From positions 1 through 52,014 of the forward strand of contig CAKUNF010000013.1 in NCBI GenBank assembly GCA_934668375.1: DNA of 52,014 nucleotides, in the 5' to 3' direction. The notes under the pieces are model-generated. The model had not been told where the DNA came from. It did not search any database and was given only the letters and a program-made list of their open reading frames with translations. The stretch is from an uncultured Parolsenella sp. (GTDB taxonomy: Bacteria > Actinomycetota > Coriobacteriia > Coriobacteriales > Atopobiaceae). A program made the translations under genes and the position numbers. Below are positions 27,152 to 35,977 of this stretch, piece by piece (the stretch's first letter is position 1; each line of letters begins with the position of its first letter).

Positions 27152-27193
27152 CCGGGCGTGGGGCGCCCGGGTTCCGCGTAAGGGGGTCCCACC

Positions 27194-27907
27194 ATGGGCA
27201 AGGGCGACAACGCGAGCGAGTTCCTCGACCTCTACAGGCGGCTCGAGGGCTGCATCCGCGAGCACTACGACGTGCCGAAGGGCTACGGCCCCGTGGCGTG
27301 GCTCGCCAGGAACCCCGGCAGGGGCTTCAGGAGCGTGGCGGGCGCCCTCAAGTACTGCGCCGAGGTCCGCAACCTGCTCTCGCACCAGGAGAGCGTCGAC
27401 GGCGACTACGCGGTCGAGCCGAGCGACTCGATGCTGGCGCTCTTGCGGAACACGCTCGCCGCCGTCGAGAACCCTCCCAGGGCGATCGATCGCGCCGTGC
27501 CCATGCAGAAGGTGTTCTCCGCGAAAATCGGCGACCGCGTGAGGCCTGCGCTGCGCGAGATGGCGGAGAAGTGCTACACCCACGTCCCCATCCTCGAGGA
27601 CGGCGTCGTGCGTGGCGTGTTCAGCGAGAACACGCTCCTCTCGTACCTGTACGGCGAGGAGATCGTCTGCATCGACGAAGAGACCACCTTCGAGTCGCTG
27701 GCGGAGCTGCTGCCGGTGGACGCCCACGAGTCGGAGTCCTTCAGGTTCGTGCCGCGCACGGCGACGCTCGCGGAGGTGGCCGAGGAGTTCACGGAAGCGA
27801 TGCGCAACGCCGACCGCATCGGCATGGTGTTCGTCACGCACAGCGCCAAGCCGACCGAGCGGGTCCTCGGGATCCTCACCGCCTGGGACGTCGCGGCCTA
27901 CCTGTAG
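27194..27907 (+). CDS. CBS-domain protein with N-terminal helical domain
   Basis: 237 residues; the ATG follows AAGGGGGTCCCACC. The N-terminal about 95 residues are helical, with a C-terminal AEVRNLLSHQ like the RNxxxH-type HEPN/DUF4145 helix pattern (RNLLSH, residues about 62-67). The rest looks like two CBS motifs (KCYTHVPILEDGVVRGVFSE, then RIGMVFVTH and RVLGILTAWDVAAYL), which usually bind adenosyl nucleotides. The combination suggests a nucleotide-sensing regulator or an RNase-like effector controlled by ligand; this is inference. Confidence 0.6.
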   Translation: MGKGDNASEFLDLYRRLEGCIREHYDVPKGYGPVAWLARNPGRGFRSVAGALKYCAEVRNLLSHQESVDGDYAVEPSDSMLALLRNTLAAVENPPRAIDRAVPMQKVFSAKIGDRVRPALREMAEKCYTHVPILEDGVVRGVFSENTLLSYLYGEEIVCIDEETTFESLAELLPVDAHESESFRFVPRTATLAEVAEEFTEAMRNADRIGMVFVTHSAKPTERVLGILTAWDVAAYL

Positions 27908-27972
27908 CCGCGACGTCCGGCTCGGCCGCCGCCGACGGCGCTGCGGGTTGCCCGGCCCGCTGCCGCCCACGC

Positions 27973-28335
27973 GCGCACAGACAGACGCGGGCGGTGCGGA
28001 CGAGCGCGACAACCCAGCGCGGGCCCGCCCATGCGTGGCTCAGACGGACACGAGGCCCGGGTGCCGCGTCGCGGACATGCGCCCATCTCGCTCGCAACAG
28101 GCTGCCCGCGAGCGTAGGCGGCTGGCTGAGCCCGCTGCGGAGGGCAGACGCGAAGCGGCTGACCGCAGCCGTGGCGAAGACAGACGCCGGAGCGACCGGG
28201 CAGCCGCAATGTGGCCCGTGCACGCGCATGGGAGCGTCGCGGCACCCGGGCCCCGGATGAGACGTGCATGGGCGGGCCCGCGCGATGCGGCCCGCGACGA
28301 GTAGCGCCGTCCGTGGCTGGCTGTGCGGGGATGGG
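27973..28335 (+). ncRNA. Candidate large structured RNA, copy B
   Basis: Shares the three blocks of copy A at 27973-28020, 28124-28181 and 28311-28335, with nearly the same spacing (151 and 187 nt between block starts, versus 147 and 180). P1 pairs 27974-27984 with 28317-28327, with an A-T where copy A has G-C. P2 pairs 18 of 18 (28017-28034 with 28266-28283), with completely different bases from copy A. P3 pairs 15 of 15 (28054-28068 with 28238-28252), again with different bases. Pairing is kept while sequence changes. It lies upstream of the RHH-SNF2-methyltransferase operon. No credible gene is in 27908-28448. Confidence 0.7.
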
Positions 28336-28374
28336 CGGCAGAATAACTAACCGTTGACAACGACAGGCATCACT

Positions 28375-28428
28375 TTGCAACAGTTCTGTCACTGCAGGTT
28401 ATATACTTATGCAATCGTTTATATTGCA
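28375..28428 (+). promoter_or_regulatory. Putative promoter and operator of the defence operon
   Basis: TTGCAA, 18-nt spacer, TTATAT (28375-28404) is the best match. Just downstream TGCAAT and ATTGCA (28410-28428) are inverted arms of a 19-bp palindrome, a likely site for the RHH protein encoded 20 nt further on. Confidence 0.45.
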
Positions 28429-28448
28429 CGCCGACAGAGCGAGGACGC

Positions 28449-28652
28449 ATGAACTACGTCGAACTTATAAAGACGGGTGCTAGTGATGCCGACATCATGA
28501 AGTACCTAAGCGAAGGGGAGCAGGTTGCCATAACCATCCGTATACCACGCAACCTTCGAGACTCCGGCAAGGAAGCGGCCGCCATGCGCGGCGTGAGCCT
28601 CAGCGCGCTTATCAGACAAGGTTTGATACAGCAGCTCGTTGAGAAAGAGTAG
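28449..28652 (+). CDS. Ribbon-helix-helix (CopG/Arc-like) regulator
   Basis: 67 residues. The ATG follows GAGCGAGGACGC. EQVAITIRIPRNLRDSGKEA is the beta-strand plus first helix of an RHH protein, and GVSLSALIRQGLIQQL its second helix. Such small proteins bind operators as dimers and often repress their own operon. It is 5 nt before the SNF2 gene, so it probably controls the restriction cassette. No partner toxin is adjacent, so it is not read as an antitoxin. Confidence 0.75.
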   Translation: MNYVELIKTGASDADIMKYLSEGEQVAITIRIPRNLRDSGKEAAAMRGVSLSALIRQGLIQQLVEKE

Positions 28653-28657
28653 CGTCG

Positions 28658-31489
28658 ATGCCAAATTTCACACCTTACCAAGCTAGGTATTTTGCCGAGC
28701 AGCTCTCGCTCAAAAGGCCGCAATCCAGCGTTGACGGTCTCGCTTCCGCTATGGCTGGATCAAAAATTGACCTAAATCCTCATCAGGTAGACGCTGCCCT
28801 GTTTGCGCTTAAGTCACCACTTTCCTCTGGCGTCCTGCTTGCCGATGAGGTAGGCCTGGGCAAGACTGTCGAGGCAGGTCTCGTACTTGCGCAGTTTTGG
28901 GCAGAGCGAAAAAGAAAGATTCTCTTGATAGTGCCTGCATCGCTTCGTATGCAGTGGAGGCAGGAGCTCTCCGACAAGTTCTTCATCGACTCGGTTTTGA
29001 TGGAGTCCACGCCCTTCAACAAGGCAAGGCGCGCGGGCAAGGTCAACCCGTTTGATGTCGAGGGTGCCGTCGTTATCTGCTCTTACAACTTTGCCGCGCG
29101 CAAGGACTCCGAGATTCGAACCATTCCGTGGGATCTTGTGATCATGGACGAGGCCCATCGTCTCCGCAACGTCTACAAGCCGAGCAACGTTACGGGCAAC
29201 AAACTGAAGGACGCCCTCGCCGGTCGCAAGAAACTTCTCCTGACCGCGACGCCCCTTCAGAACAACCTCATGGAGCTCTATGGGCTCGCGAGCATCATAG
29301 ACGACCACGTCTTCGGCGACGCAAAGACATTCCGCGAGATGTACGTCTCTGCAGAGAACGAGGACATGCGAAACCTCAACCTCAAGACTCGCCTCGCAAG
29401 CATCTGCCACCGCACGCTTCGCAAGCAAGTCACCGAATATATCAGGTACACCAACAGGCACGCCATCCTCCAGGAGTACGCGCCGTCTGCCGCCGAGGAA
29501 CAGCTCTACAACTGCATCTCCGATTATCTCCGTACGGATAGGCTCCATGCGCTTCCGAGCGGCCAGCGCACCCTCATGACGATGATTCTGCGAAAGCTGC
29601 TCGCATCCTCCTCGTTTGCCATCTCCGGCACCCTCACCTCGCTGATTACCAGGCTTGAGGGAATGTTGGACGGCATCGACTCAGATGTTGACCTGAGCGA
29701 CTTCGACGCTCTCGACGAAGTTGTGGATGCCGGTGACGATGCGGCTGTCGAGGACTACGACCCCCAGCAAGAGCGAGTCGAAATCGAGCACGAGCTTGGG
29801 CTGCTCCGCGAGTTTGCAAAGCTTGCCCAGGGCATCACGAAGAACGCAAAGGGCGACAACCTTCTGTTTGCCTTGGACAAGGGATTCAAAAAAATCGAGG
29901 AGCTTGGAGGGCAGCGCAAAGCCGTCATATTCACCGAGTCGCGTCGCACCCAGGAATATCTGTTACGGCTGCTTTCCGACAACGGCTACGAGGGGCAGAT
30001 CGTATTCCTCAACGGCTCTAACAATGATGGCGTCTCCAAGAGGATCTACGCCGAGTGGAAGGAACGCCACGCGAACGACGGCGAGATTTCCGGCTCCAAG
30101 CAGGCCGACATGAAAGCCGCCGTTGTCGAGGAATTCCGCGATCGGGCGAGCATCCTCATAGGCACCGAGGCGGCAGCGGAGGGTATCAATCTCCAGTTCT
30201 GCAGCCTGGTTGTGAACTACGATCTGCCGTGGAACCCGCAGCGTATCGAGCAACGCATCGGGCGTTGCCACCGGTACGGTCAGAAGAATGACGTCGTTGT
30301 CATCAACTTCCTCAACAAGCAGAACGCCGCGGATGTGCGCGTGTACGAGCTGCTCTCGCAGAAGTTCAACCTCTTCGAGGGCGTGTTCGGGTCGTCCGAC
30401 GAGGTCATCGGCTCCATTGAGTCGGGCGTTGACTTTGAGAAGCGAATCGCGGCGATCTATCAGAAGTGCAAGACGTCGGAGGAGATTCAGGAGGAGTTCG
30501 ACGCCCTTCAGGACGAACTCGCTGACAACATCGATGCCAAGATGGTCGAGGCGCGGCACTCCATCCTCGAGAACTTCGACGAGGAAGTTGCCTTCAGGCT
30601 CAAGGACTGCCAGGACTGCACCGTCGCGAGCCTCGACCACTTCAGCCAGTGGACCCTGTTCTTCTTGCTTACCCATGGCGCCGAACGCGTCGAGCCTTTG
30701 GACAAATGGAGGTTTCGCTTCCCCGAAGACCCGCAACAGCGCGTCTTCAGCCTTCAGTGGAGGGATGCCGAGGACGACGACTGCGTTTTCTTCCGTAGGG
30801 ACAACCCGAGCTATCTCCGTTGGATCGAGGACGCGAAGAGCGAGGAGCTCCCCTTCGCCACCGTGCGATTCCAGTACGCCGCAAGCAACAGACGCATTTC
30901 CTATCTCGACGACCATCCCGGAATCAGTGGCCTCATCTCAATCGACAAGCTCTCTTACGCCGGCATCGGCGAGGAGGAGCACCTTGTGGTCACTGCGCTT
31001 ACTGATGATGGTGAGACGCTCGACGACGGTATCGTCGACACCCTCTTCGAGCTTCCCGCAACTGCCGAGGCGACATGCGGCGGCGCCGACGGTCTCGAGG
31101 CGCTGAGACGGGAGCGGGTCGAGCAGCAGCGACAGGCGATCGAGCTGGCCAATAAGAAGTACTACCTCGACGAGTGTGCGAAACTCGATGCCTATAGCGA
31201 GGACCTCAAGCAAGGTCTTCAGCGTGACTTGAAGGAGCTCAAGAAGGCCATCACCGAGAAGAAGCGCGAGTTCCGCAACAGCACCGATCTCCCGCTCGAT
31301 GAGGTGCTCGAGATTCGTGGAGAGCTCGATCGAATGAAGAAGCGTCTTACTAGAATGCAGCGCGAGCTCTACGACCGCGAAGATGAGATCGATGCACGCA
31401 ATGACGAGCTGCAGGACGAGATGCGCGAGAAACTTCGCGGAAACAGCTGCCTCGAGAGAATCATGACCTTTGCCTTTACGGTTGAATAG
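28658..31489 (+). CDS. SNF2-family helicase of the defence cassette
   Basis: 943 residues. Walker A DEVGLGKT (63-70), DEAH box (164-167), helicase C motifs including RRTQEYLLRLL and QRIGRCHRYGQ (about 530-540), followed by a long coiled-coil C-terminus (KKRLTRMQRELYDREDEI). It resembles SNF2-like translocases such as DrmD of DISARM and RapA-like proteins. Within an operon with a methyltransferase and restriction helicase, it likely remodels or scans invading DNA. GC content is lower than the phage genes, in agreement with acquisition as cargo. Confidence 0.9.
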   Translation: MPNFTPYQARYFAEQLSLKRPQSSVDGLASAMAGSKIDLNPHQVDAALFALKSPLSSGVLLADEVGLGKTVEAGLVLAQFWAERKRKILLIVPASLRMQWRQELSDKFFIDSVLMESTPFNKARRAGKVNPFDVEGAVVICSYNFAARKDSEIRTIPWDLVIMDEAHRLRNVYKPSNVTGNKLKDALAGRKKLLLTATPLQNNLMELYGLASIIDDHVFGDAKTFREMYVSAENEDMRNLNLKTRLASICHRTLRKQVTEYIRYTNRHAILQEYAPSAAEEQLYNCISDYLRTDRLHALPSGQRTLMTMILRKLLASSSFAISGTLTSLITRLEGMLDGIDSDVDLSDFDALDEVVDAGDDAAVEDYDPQQERVEIEHELGLLREFAKLAQGITKNAKGDNLLFALDKGFKKIEELGGQRKAVIFTESRRTQEYLLRLLSDNGYEGQIVFLNGSNNDGVSKRIYAEWKERHANDGEISGSKQADMKAAVVEEFRDRASILIGTEAAAEGINLQFCSLVVNYDLPWNPQRIEQRIGRCHRYGQKNDVVVINFLNKQNAADVRVYELLSQKFNLFEGVFGSSDEVIGSIESGVDFEKRIAAIYQKCKTSEEIQEEFDALQDELADNIDAKMVEARHSILENFDEEVAFRLKDCQDCTVASLDHFSQWTLFFLLTHGAERVEPLDKWRFRFPEDPQQRVFSLQWRDAEDDDCVFFRRDNPSYLRWIEDAKSEELPFATVRFQYAASNRRISYLDDHPGISGLISIDKLSYAGIGEEEHLVVTALTDDGETLDDGIVDTLFELPATAEATCGGADGLEALRRERVEQQRQAIELANKKYYLDECAKLDAYSEDLKQGLQRDLKELKKAITEKKREFRNSTDLPLDEVLEIRGELDRMKKRLTRMQRELYDREDEIDARNDELQDEMREKLRGNSCLERIMTFAFTVE

Positions 31490-31499
31490 GAGAGACAAC

Positions 31500-33074
31500 A
31501 TGCAACGACTTGAACTCACTTGGATTGGCAAGGGCGAGGACCCCGAGGTCGAGCCTCGCATCCTCATCCACGACCCGTCCGAGGACTATGGCGACCCCGA
31601 TACGGGAAACATGCTCATCCATGGCGACAATCTGCTTGCGCTAAAGGCGCTCGAGCAGGATTACGCGGGCAAGGTCAAGTGTATTTACATTGATCCGCCT
31701 TACAACACTGGCAGTGCATTTGAACAATACGACGACAACCTCGAGCATTCCACATGGTTGCAGCTTATGCATGCCCGTCTGCTCATCCTCAAAAACCTTC
31801 TTTCGGAAGATGGAAGCATCTGGATTAGCATCGACGACGACGAGGGCCACTATCTCAAAGTCCTATGTGACGAGATCTTTGGCAGGGAGAATTTTGTAAG
31901 TACCGTTGTTTGGGAAAAGAAATACACGATTGCCAATGATGCCAAATGGCTTTCTGACAACCATGATTTCATTCTTGTCTACGCAAAAGAGAAGGAGACC
32001 TGGAGGCCGAATCTCATGCCCAGAACGGCTGAGATGAATAAAGCCTATAAAAATCCTGACAACCATCCTAAGGGACCTTGGAAGGCGACGCCGCTCCATG
32101 CCAAGAGTGGCTCGGCTGCATCTGCCAATTTCAGCTACACATTCAAAAACGGTGTCACTTTTACGCCCCCTAAAGGTACCTTTTCAAGGTACTCGGCTGA
32201 CAGCCTTCGAGAAATGGATGAAAACGATGAGATTTGGTTTGGGCGAGACGGCAAGGCCGTACCTTCTCGTAAAACCTTTCTATGCGATTTGAAAAAGCAG
32301 GGAATACCTTCAAAAACGCTCTGGCGATTTGATGAGGTAGGCCATAACCATGAAGCTCGTGATGAAGTTAAGGCCTTCAATTCAGAGAGTGTTTTTGCCA
32401 CCCCCAAGCCCGAAAGGCTCATCAAGAAAATTCTTTGGCTCGGCAGCAATCCTGGAGATTTGGTTCTTGATTCATTTCTCGGTAGCGGAACAACAGCTGC
32501 GGTCGCACAGAAGATGGGCAGAAAATGGATAGGCATCGAGCTGGGTGACCACTGCTATACACATTGCAAGCCACGTCTCGATAAGGTGATCGATGGAGAG
32601 CAAGGCGGCATTTCCAAAGAGCTCGGTTGGACTGGCGGCGGTGGCTACAAGTTCTACGAGCTCGCTCCCAGCCTCATCAAGAAGGACCATTACGGGAATC
32701 CTGTCTTCTCGGATGAGTACAATACTGACATGGTCGTTGCCGCCGTGGCCAAAATCAATGGCTTCACGTACGCACCCGACAAGGACTGCTTCTGGAAGCA
32801 GGGCTTCAGCCAGGACAACAGCTTTATCTTCGTCACAACCCAATACTTGACAGCCGTCGTCCTCGATGCCATCTCGTCCGACCTCAAGCCACTCGAGAGG
32901 CTCCTTGTCTGCGCGTCCGCTTTCGACCTCGGACTCGACAAGCGCTACGACAACATCACCGTGCGCAAGATCCCTAAGTCGATTCTGGACAAGTGCAAAT
33001 ACGGCGTCGACGACTACAACCTAAACATCGTTGAGCTTCCGACCTGCGACGATGAGGAGCAGGCTGATGACTAG
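31500..33074 (+). CDS. Type III-like N6-adenine DNA methyltransferase (Mod)
   Basis: 524 residues; the ATG at 31500 follows AGGAGAGACAAC. The catalytic DPPY at 65-68 precedes the SAM-binding FLGSGTT at about 325-331, the order of beta-class N6-adenine methyltransferases, including type III Mod. The central stretch (about residues 120-310), where target recognition is expected, is visibly AT-richer than both flanks, suggesting domain exchange. The stop overlaps the Res start by 8 nt. It would modify host DNA for self-protection. Confidence 0.9.
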   Translation: MQRLELTWIGKGEDPEVEPRILIHDPSEDYGDPDTGNMLIHGDNLLALKALEQDYAGKVKCIYIDPPYNTGSAFEQYDDNLEHSTWLQLMHARLLILKNLLSEDGSIWISIDDDEGHYLKVLCDEIFGRENFVSTVVWEKKYTIANDAKWLSDNHDFILVYAKEKETWRPNLMPRTAEMNKAYKNPDNHPKGPWKATPLHAKSGSAASANFSYTFKNGVTFTPPKGTFSRYSADSLREMDENDEIWFGRDGKAVPSRKTFLCDLKKQGIPSKTLWRFDEVGHNHEARDEVKAFNSESVFATPKPERLIKKILWLGSNPGDLVLDSFLGSGTTAAVAQKMGRKWIGIELGDHCYTHCKPRLDKVIDGEQGGISKELGWTGGGGYKFYELAPSLIKKDHYGNPVFSDEYNTDMVVAAVAKINGFTYAPDKDCFWKQGFSQDNSFIFVTTQYLTAVVLDAISSDLKPLERLLVCASAFDLGLDKRYDNITVRKIPKSILDKCKYGVDDYNLNIVELPTCDDEEQADD

Positions 33075-35868
33075 CGAGACATACAGCGACAAGTTCTACA
33101 GCTACAACTCCAAGTACATAAGCAACGTCCTGTCCCTTCGTCCTCCCCAGCACGACAGCCTCGAGGCTTTTGCAAGGATCTGCGACATCCTCAGCCTCGC
33201 GAAGAAGCCTGCCGACGGTGGCGACGATTTCTACGATGATGACCTCCGGAAAGTGCATGAGCACTTTCCAACGCTTACCTCGTTCGAGAGGGATTTTCCC
33301 TCAATCTGCTTCGCACTTGCGACCGGCATCGGTAAGACGAGGCTTATGGGTGCCTGCATCGCCTACCTCTACTACGAGAAGGGCATCAGGAACTTCTTCG
33401 TCGTCGCGCCGAACCTGACCATCTACCGTAAGCTCAAGGATGACCTGGGCAATCCCGCCAACCCCAAGTACGTCTTCCGGGGGCTCGACAAGTTCGTCCG
33501 ACCCCCTCGCATCATCGACGGCGACAACTATGGCAACTTCCGCCAGGGCGCGCTCGGCGTGTCCGACATCGTCATCAACGTCTTCAACATCTCGAAGCTC
33601 AACGCCGAGAGCAAGGGAAAGAAGGGCGCCTTGCCCCGCATCATGCGGCTTAACGAGGTGCTTGGCGAATCATACTTTGCATACCTGCAGTCGCTTCCCG
33701 ACCTCTGTATCTTCATGGACGAGAGCCATCACTACCACGCCGATAAGAGCTTCGAGGTCATCAACGAACTTCGTCCCATCTTAGGCGTCGAACTCACCGC
33801 TACCCCGCAGATTCAAAAGGGCGCCAAGAAGATTGACTTTAGAAACGTGGTCTACGAGTACTCACTTGCCCACGCGCTAAACGACGAGCAATATGTCAAG
33901 AACCCCGTCGTGGTTACCCGACGCGATTTCAACTCCGGCGAATATACGGACGACCAGCTCGATCGCATGAAGCTCCTCGATGGAATCAGAATCCACGAGA
34001 GCACCAAAGCCAAGCTCGAGGTCTATGCCAGAACCTTTGGGCGTCGCATCGTCAAGCCTTTCGTGCTCGTGGTCGCCAAGGACACCGAGCACTCCAATAA
34101 GATCATGGAGTATGTAACCTCCCCAGATTTCTTCGGCGGGTATTACTCCGACAAGGTCATTGAGGTCAACTCCACCAAGAAGGGCGCCGAGAAGGACGAA
34201 AATATCGAGCTTCTTCTCTCGCTCGAGAAGCCGGAGAACAAGATCGAGATCGTCATTCATGTCAACATGCTCAAGGAAGGCTGGGACGTCACCAACCTCT
34301 ATACGATCGTGCCGCTGAGGACCTCCGCTTCCGAGACGCTTACGGAGCAGACAATCGGGCGCGGCCTTCGTCTTCCCTATGGCGAGAGGACCGGAGATGA
34401 ATATGTGGACCGTCTCTCGATCGTCAGCCACGATAAATACGCCGCGATCATCGCTGAGGCAAACAACCCCGACTCTCTTGTGAGGAAGGTCTACTTCATC
34501 GATGCGGTTGCGGACGACGTCGCCCCGCAGGGGCTAGAAACCATTGAGCTCCCCTCTAGGTACGAGAGCGCTACCGAAGACGTCAGCTTCGCCCGGCGAG
34601 TCACGGCGGAGCTTGAGAGCAAGCTAGCTCCCGCCTCAAGCGGTGAGTCCGTGGAAGAACAACACAGGCACATTTCAGAGGTCGCCCACTTTGTAACCAC
34701 TTTTACCGCTAAGACCGTGACTGAGCTCAACAAGCAGGTCAAGACCTTCGACGCGCTTTCTGACGAGCAGACCGTCGAGGTGGCGAAGAAGAGCATTGCT
34801 GCCGAGGTCCTGCGCCAGTTCCCGACTCTCCAAGTAACCAAGGATGATTTGATGCCCGTTGTCGAGAGTGCGATGAGGACCTGCGTTCAGCTCCTTACCG
34901 ACTGCATCATACCTATCCCGCAGGCGGTCGTTCAGCCATTTGTCGAGACCAAGCAGGGCTTCAACGAGTTCGACCTCGATGCGCGAGGCATGAACTGGCG
35001 CCCCACGGATGACACCCTTCTCGCGACAGAGCTCAGGGAAGGCGGCAAGACGTTTACCGTGGAGGCAGAGAGCGCCTCTTCGAATCCAGTGGACACGCCG
35101 GAGAACGAAATCGCGAGGCATATCATCGTCCACGACAACATCGACTATGCCGCATGCGCCGACTTGATCTATAAGCTTATCGGCGAAGCGAAGGCCCATT
35201 TCCTGACGTACTTGAGCGAGGAAGATGCCGAGATCGTCATGCGTGACAAGCAGAAGACGATCGCCCAGCTCATTTACCTCCAGATGAACGAGCACTTCTA
35301 CCGTGAGGAGACCAACTATCAGGCTGTGGAGATGCGCCCGTTTTCGAAGATAGAGAGCGGCTTCGGTTCGAAGACAATTACCGATGAGATTTACGACCTG
35401 AGAGCGAACCTTGCCCCCAGCGAGGTGCCGTCCAAGGTGTTCAACGGATTCACGAAGGCTTGCCATACTCTCTACAAGTTCGATAGCGATACCGAGCGCA
35501 TCTTTGCCATCGTCCTCGAAAACGACGATGCGGTGCTGAGGTGGATGCGCCCCTCGCCGAAGCAGTTCAACATCTGGTACGGGGCCGCGAGCTCGAAGCG
35601 CTATGAACCGGATTTCGTCGTCGAGACCGAGGGTGCCATTTACATGGTGGAGACCAAGGCCGAGCGCAACGTTGGCGATAAGGACGTTCGAGAGAAGGCG
35701 AAGGCTGCGACGGCATATTGCGATGCCGCTAGCAACTGGAACGCGAGCCACGGTGGAAAGCCGTGGCATTACGCCCTTGTCTCTCACGTTAACGTGCGTA
35801 TCAACTCGAGCTTCCAGGGGATTCTTGACTCAAGCGCCGTGGATGACGAGGCGACGACCCTGTTCTAA
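33067..35868 (+). CDS. Type III-like restriction helicase-nuclease (Res)
   Basis: 933 residues; start preceded by GAGGAGCAGGCTG. Walker A ATGIGKT (85-91), DESH box near 218-221, helicase C motif NMLKEGWDVTNL, and TIGRGLRLPYG (motif VI). The C-terminal PD-(D/E)xK nuclease is intact: YEPDF near 846-850 and VETK near 861-864. Type III Res subunits cut DNA after ATP-driven communication between sites. Here it lies with an SNF2 helicase, not usual in classical two-gene type III systems. A strong terminator follows. Confidence 0.92.
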   Translation: MTSETYSDKFYSYNSKYISNVLSLRPPQHDSLEAFARICDILSLAKKPADGGDDFYDDDLRKVHEHFPTLTSFERDFPSICFALATGIGKTRLMGACIAYLYYEKGIRNFFVVAPNLTIYRKLKDDLGNPANPKYVFRGLDKFVRPPRIIDGDNYGNFRQGALGVSDIVINVFNISKLNAESKGKKGALPRIMRLNEVLGESYFAYLQSLPDLCIFMDESHHYHADKSFEVINELRPILGVELTATPQIQKGAKKIDFRNVVYEYSLAHALNDEQYVKNPVVVTRRDFNSGEYTDDQLDRMKLLDGIRIHESTKAKLEVYARTFGRRIVKPFVLVVAKDTEHSNKIMEYVTSPDFFGGYYSDKVIEVNSTKKGAEKDENIELLLSLEKPENKIEIVIHVNMLKEGWDVTNLYTIVPLRTSASETLTEQTIGRGLRLPYGERTGDEYVDRLSIVSHDKYAAIIAEANNPDSLVRKVYFIDAVADDVAPQGLETIELPSRYESATEDVSFARRVTAELESKLAPASSGESVEEQHRHISEVAHFVTTFTAKTVTELNKQVKTFDALSDEQTVEVAKKSIAAEVLRQFPTLQVTKDDLMPVVESAMRTCVQLLTDCIIPIPQAVVQPFVETKQGFNEFDLDARGMNWRPTDDTLLATELREGGKTFTVEAESASSNPVDTPENEIARHIIVHDNIDYAACADLIYKLIGEAKAHFLTYLSEEDAEIVMRDKQKTIAQLIYLQMNEHFYREETNYQAVEMRPFSKIESGFGSKTITDEIYDLRANLAPSEVPSKVFNGFTKACHTLYKFDSDTERIFAIVLENDDAVLRWMRPSPKQFNIWYGAASSKRYEPDFVVETEGAIYMVETKAERNVGDKDVREKAKAATAYCDAASNWNASHGGKPWHYALVSHVNVRINSSFQGILDSSAVDDEATTLF

Positions 35869-35894
35869 CGGCATCTAGCTCTCCTTCTCTTTGT

Positions 35895-35942
35895 GACGCC
35901 CGCTTAGATTTCTCGCATGGGAAATCGAGGCGGGCGTCTTTC
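35895..35942 (+). terminator. Terminator of the defence operon
   Basis: GACGCCCGC (35895-35903) with GCGGGCGTC (35930-35938), enclosing GATTTC/GAAATC, followed by TTTCTTT. It isolates the cassette from the head genes downstream. Confidence 0.85.
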
Positions 35943-35977
35943 TTTGCGTGCGCCTCACGACGCGAGAGGCGGTCCGC

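Noticed and set aside
26178..28335. HEARO / omegaRNA of an IscB system
   Set aside because: No IscB, TnpB or HNH nuclease gene in the vicinity, and I see no known guide arrangement.
28449..28652. Antitoxin of a toxin-antitoxin pair
   Set aside because: It is RHH-like but no small toxin gene is adjacent; it leads a restriction operon.
28449..35868. DISARM system
   Set aside because: SNF2 plus methyltransferase recalls class 1 DISARM, but drmA, drmB and drmC are absent and a type III-like Res is present instead.
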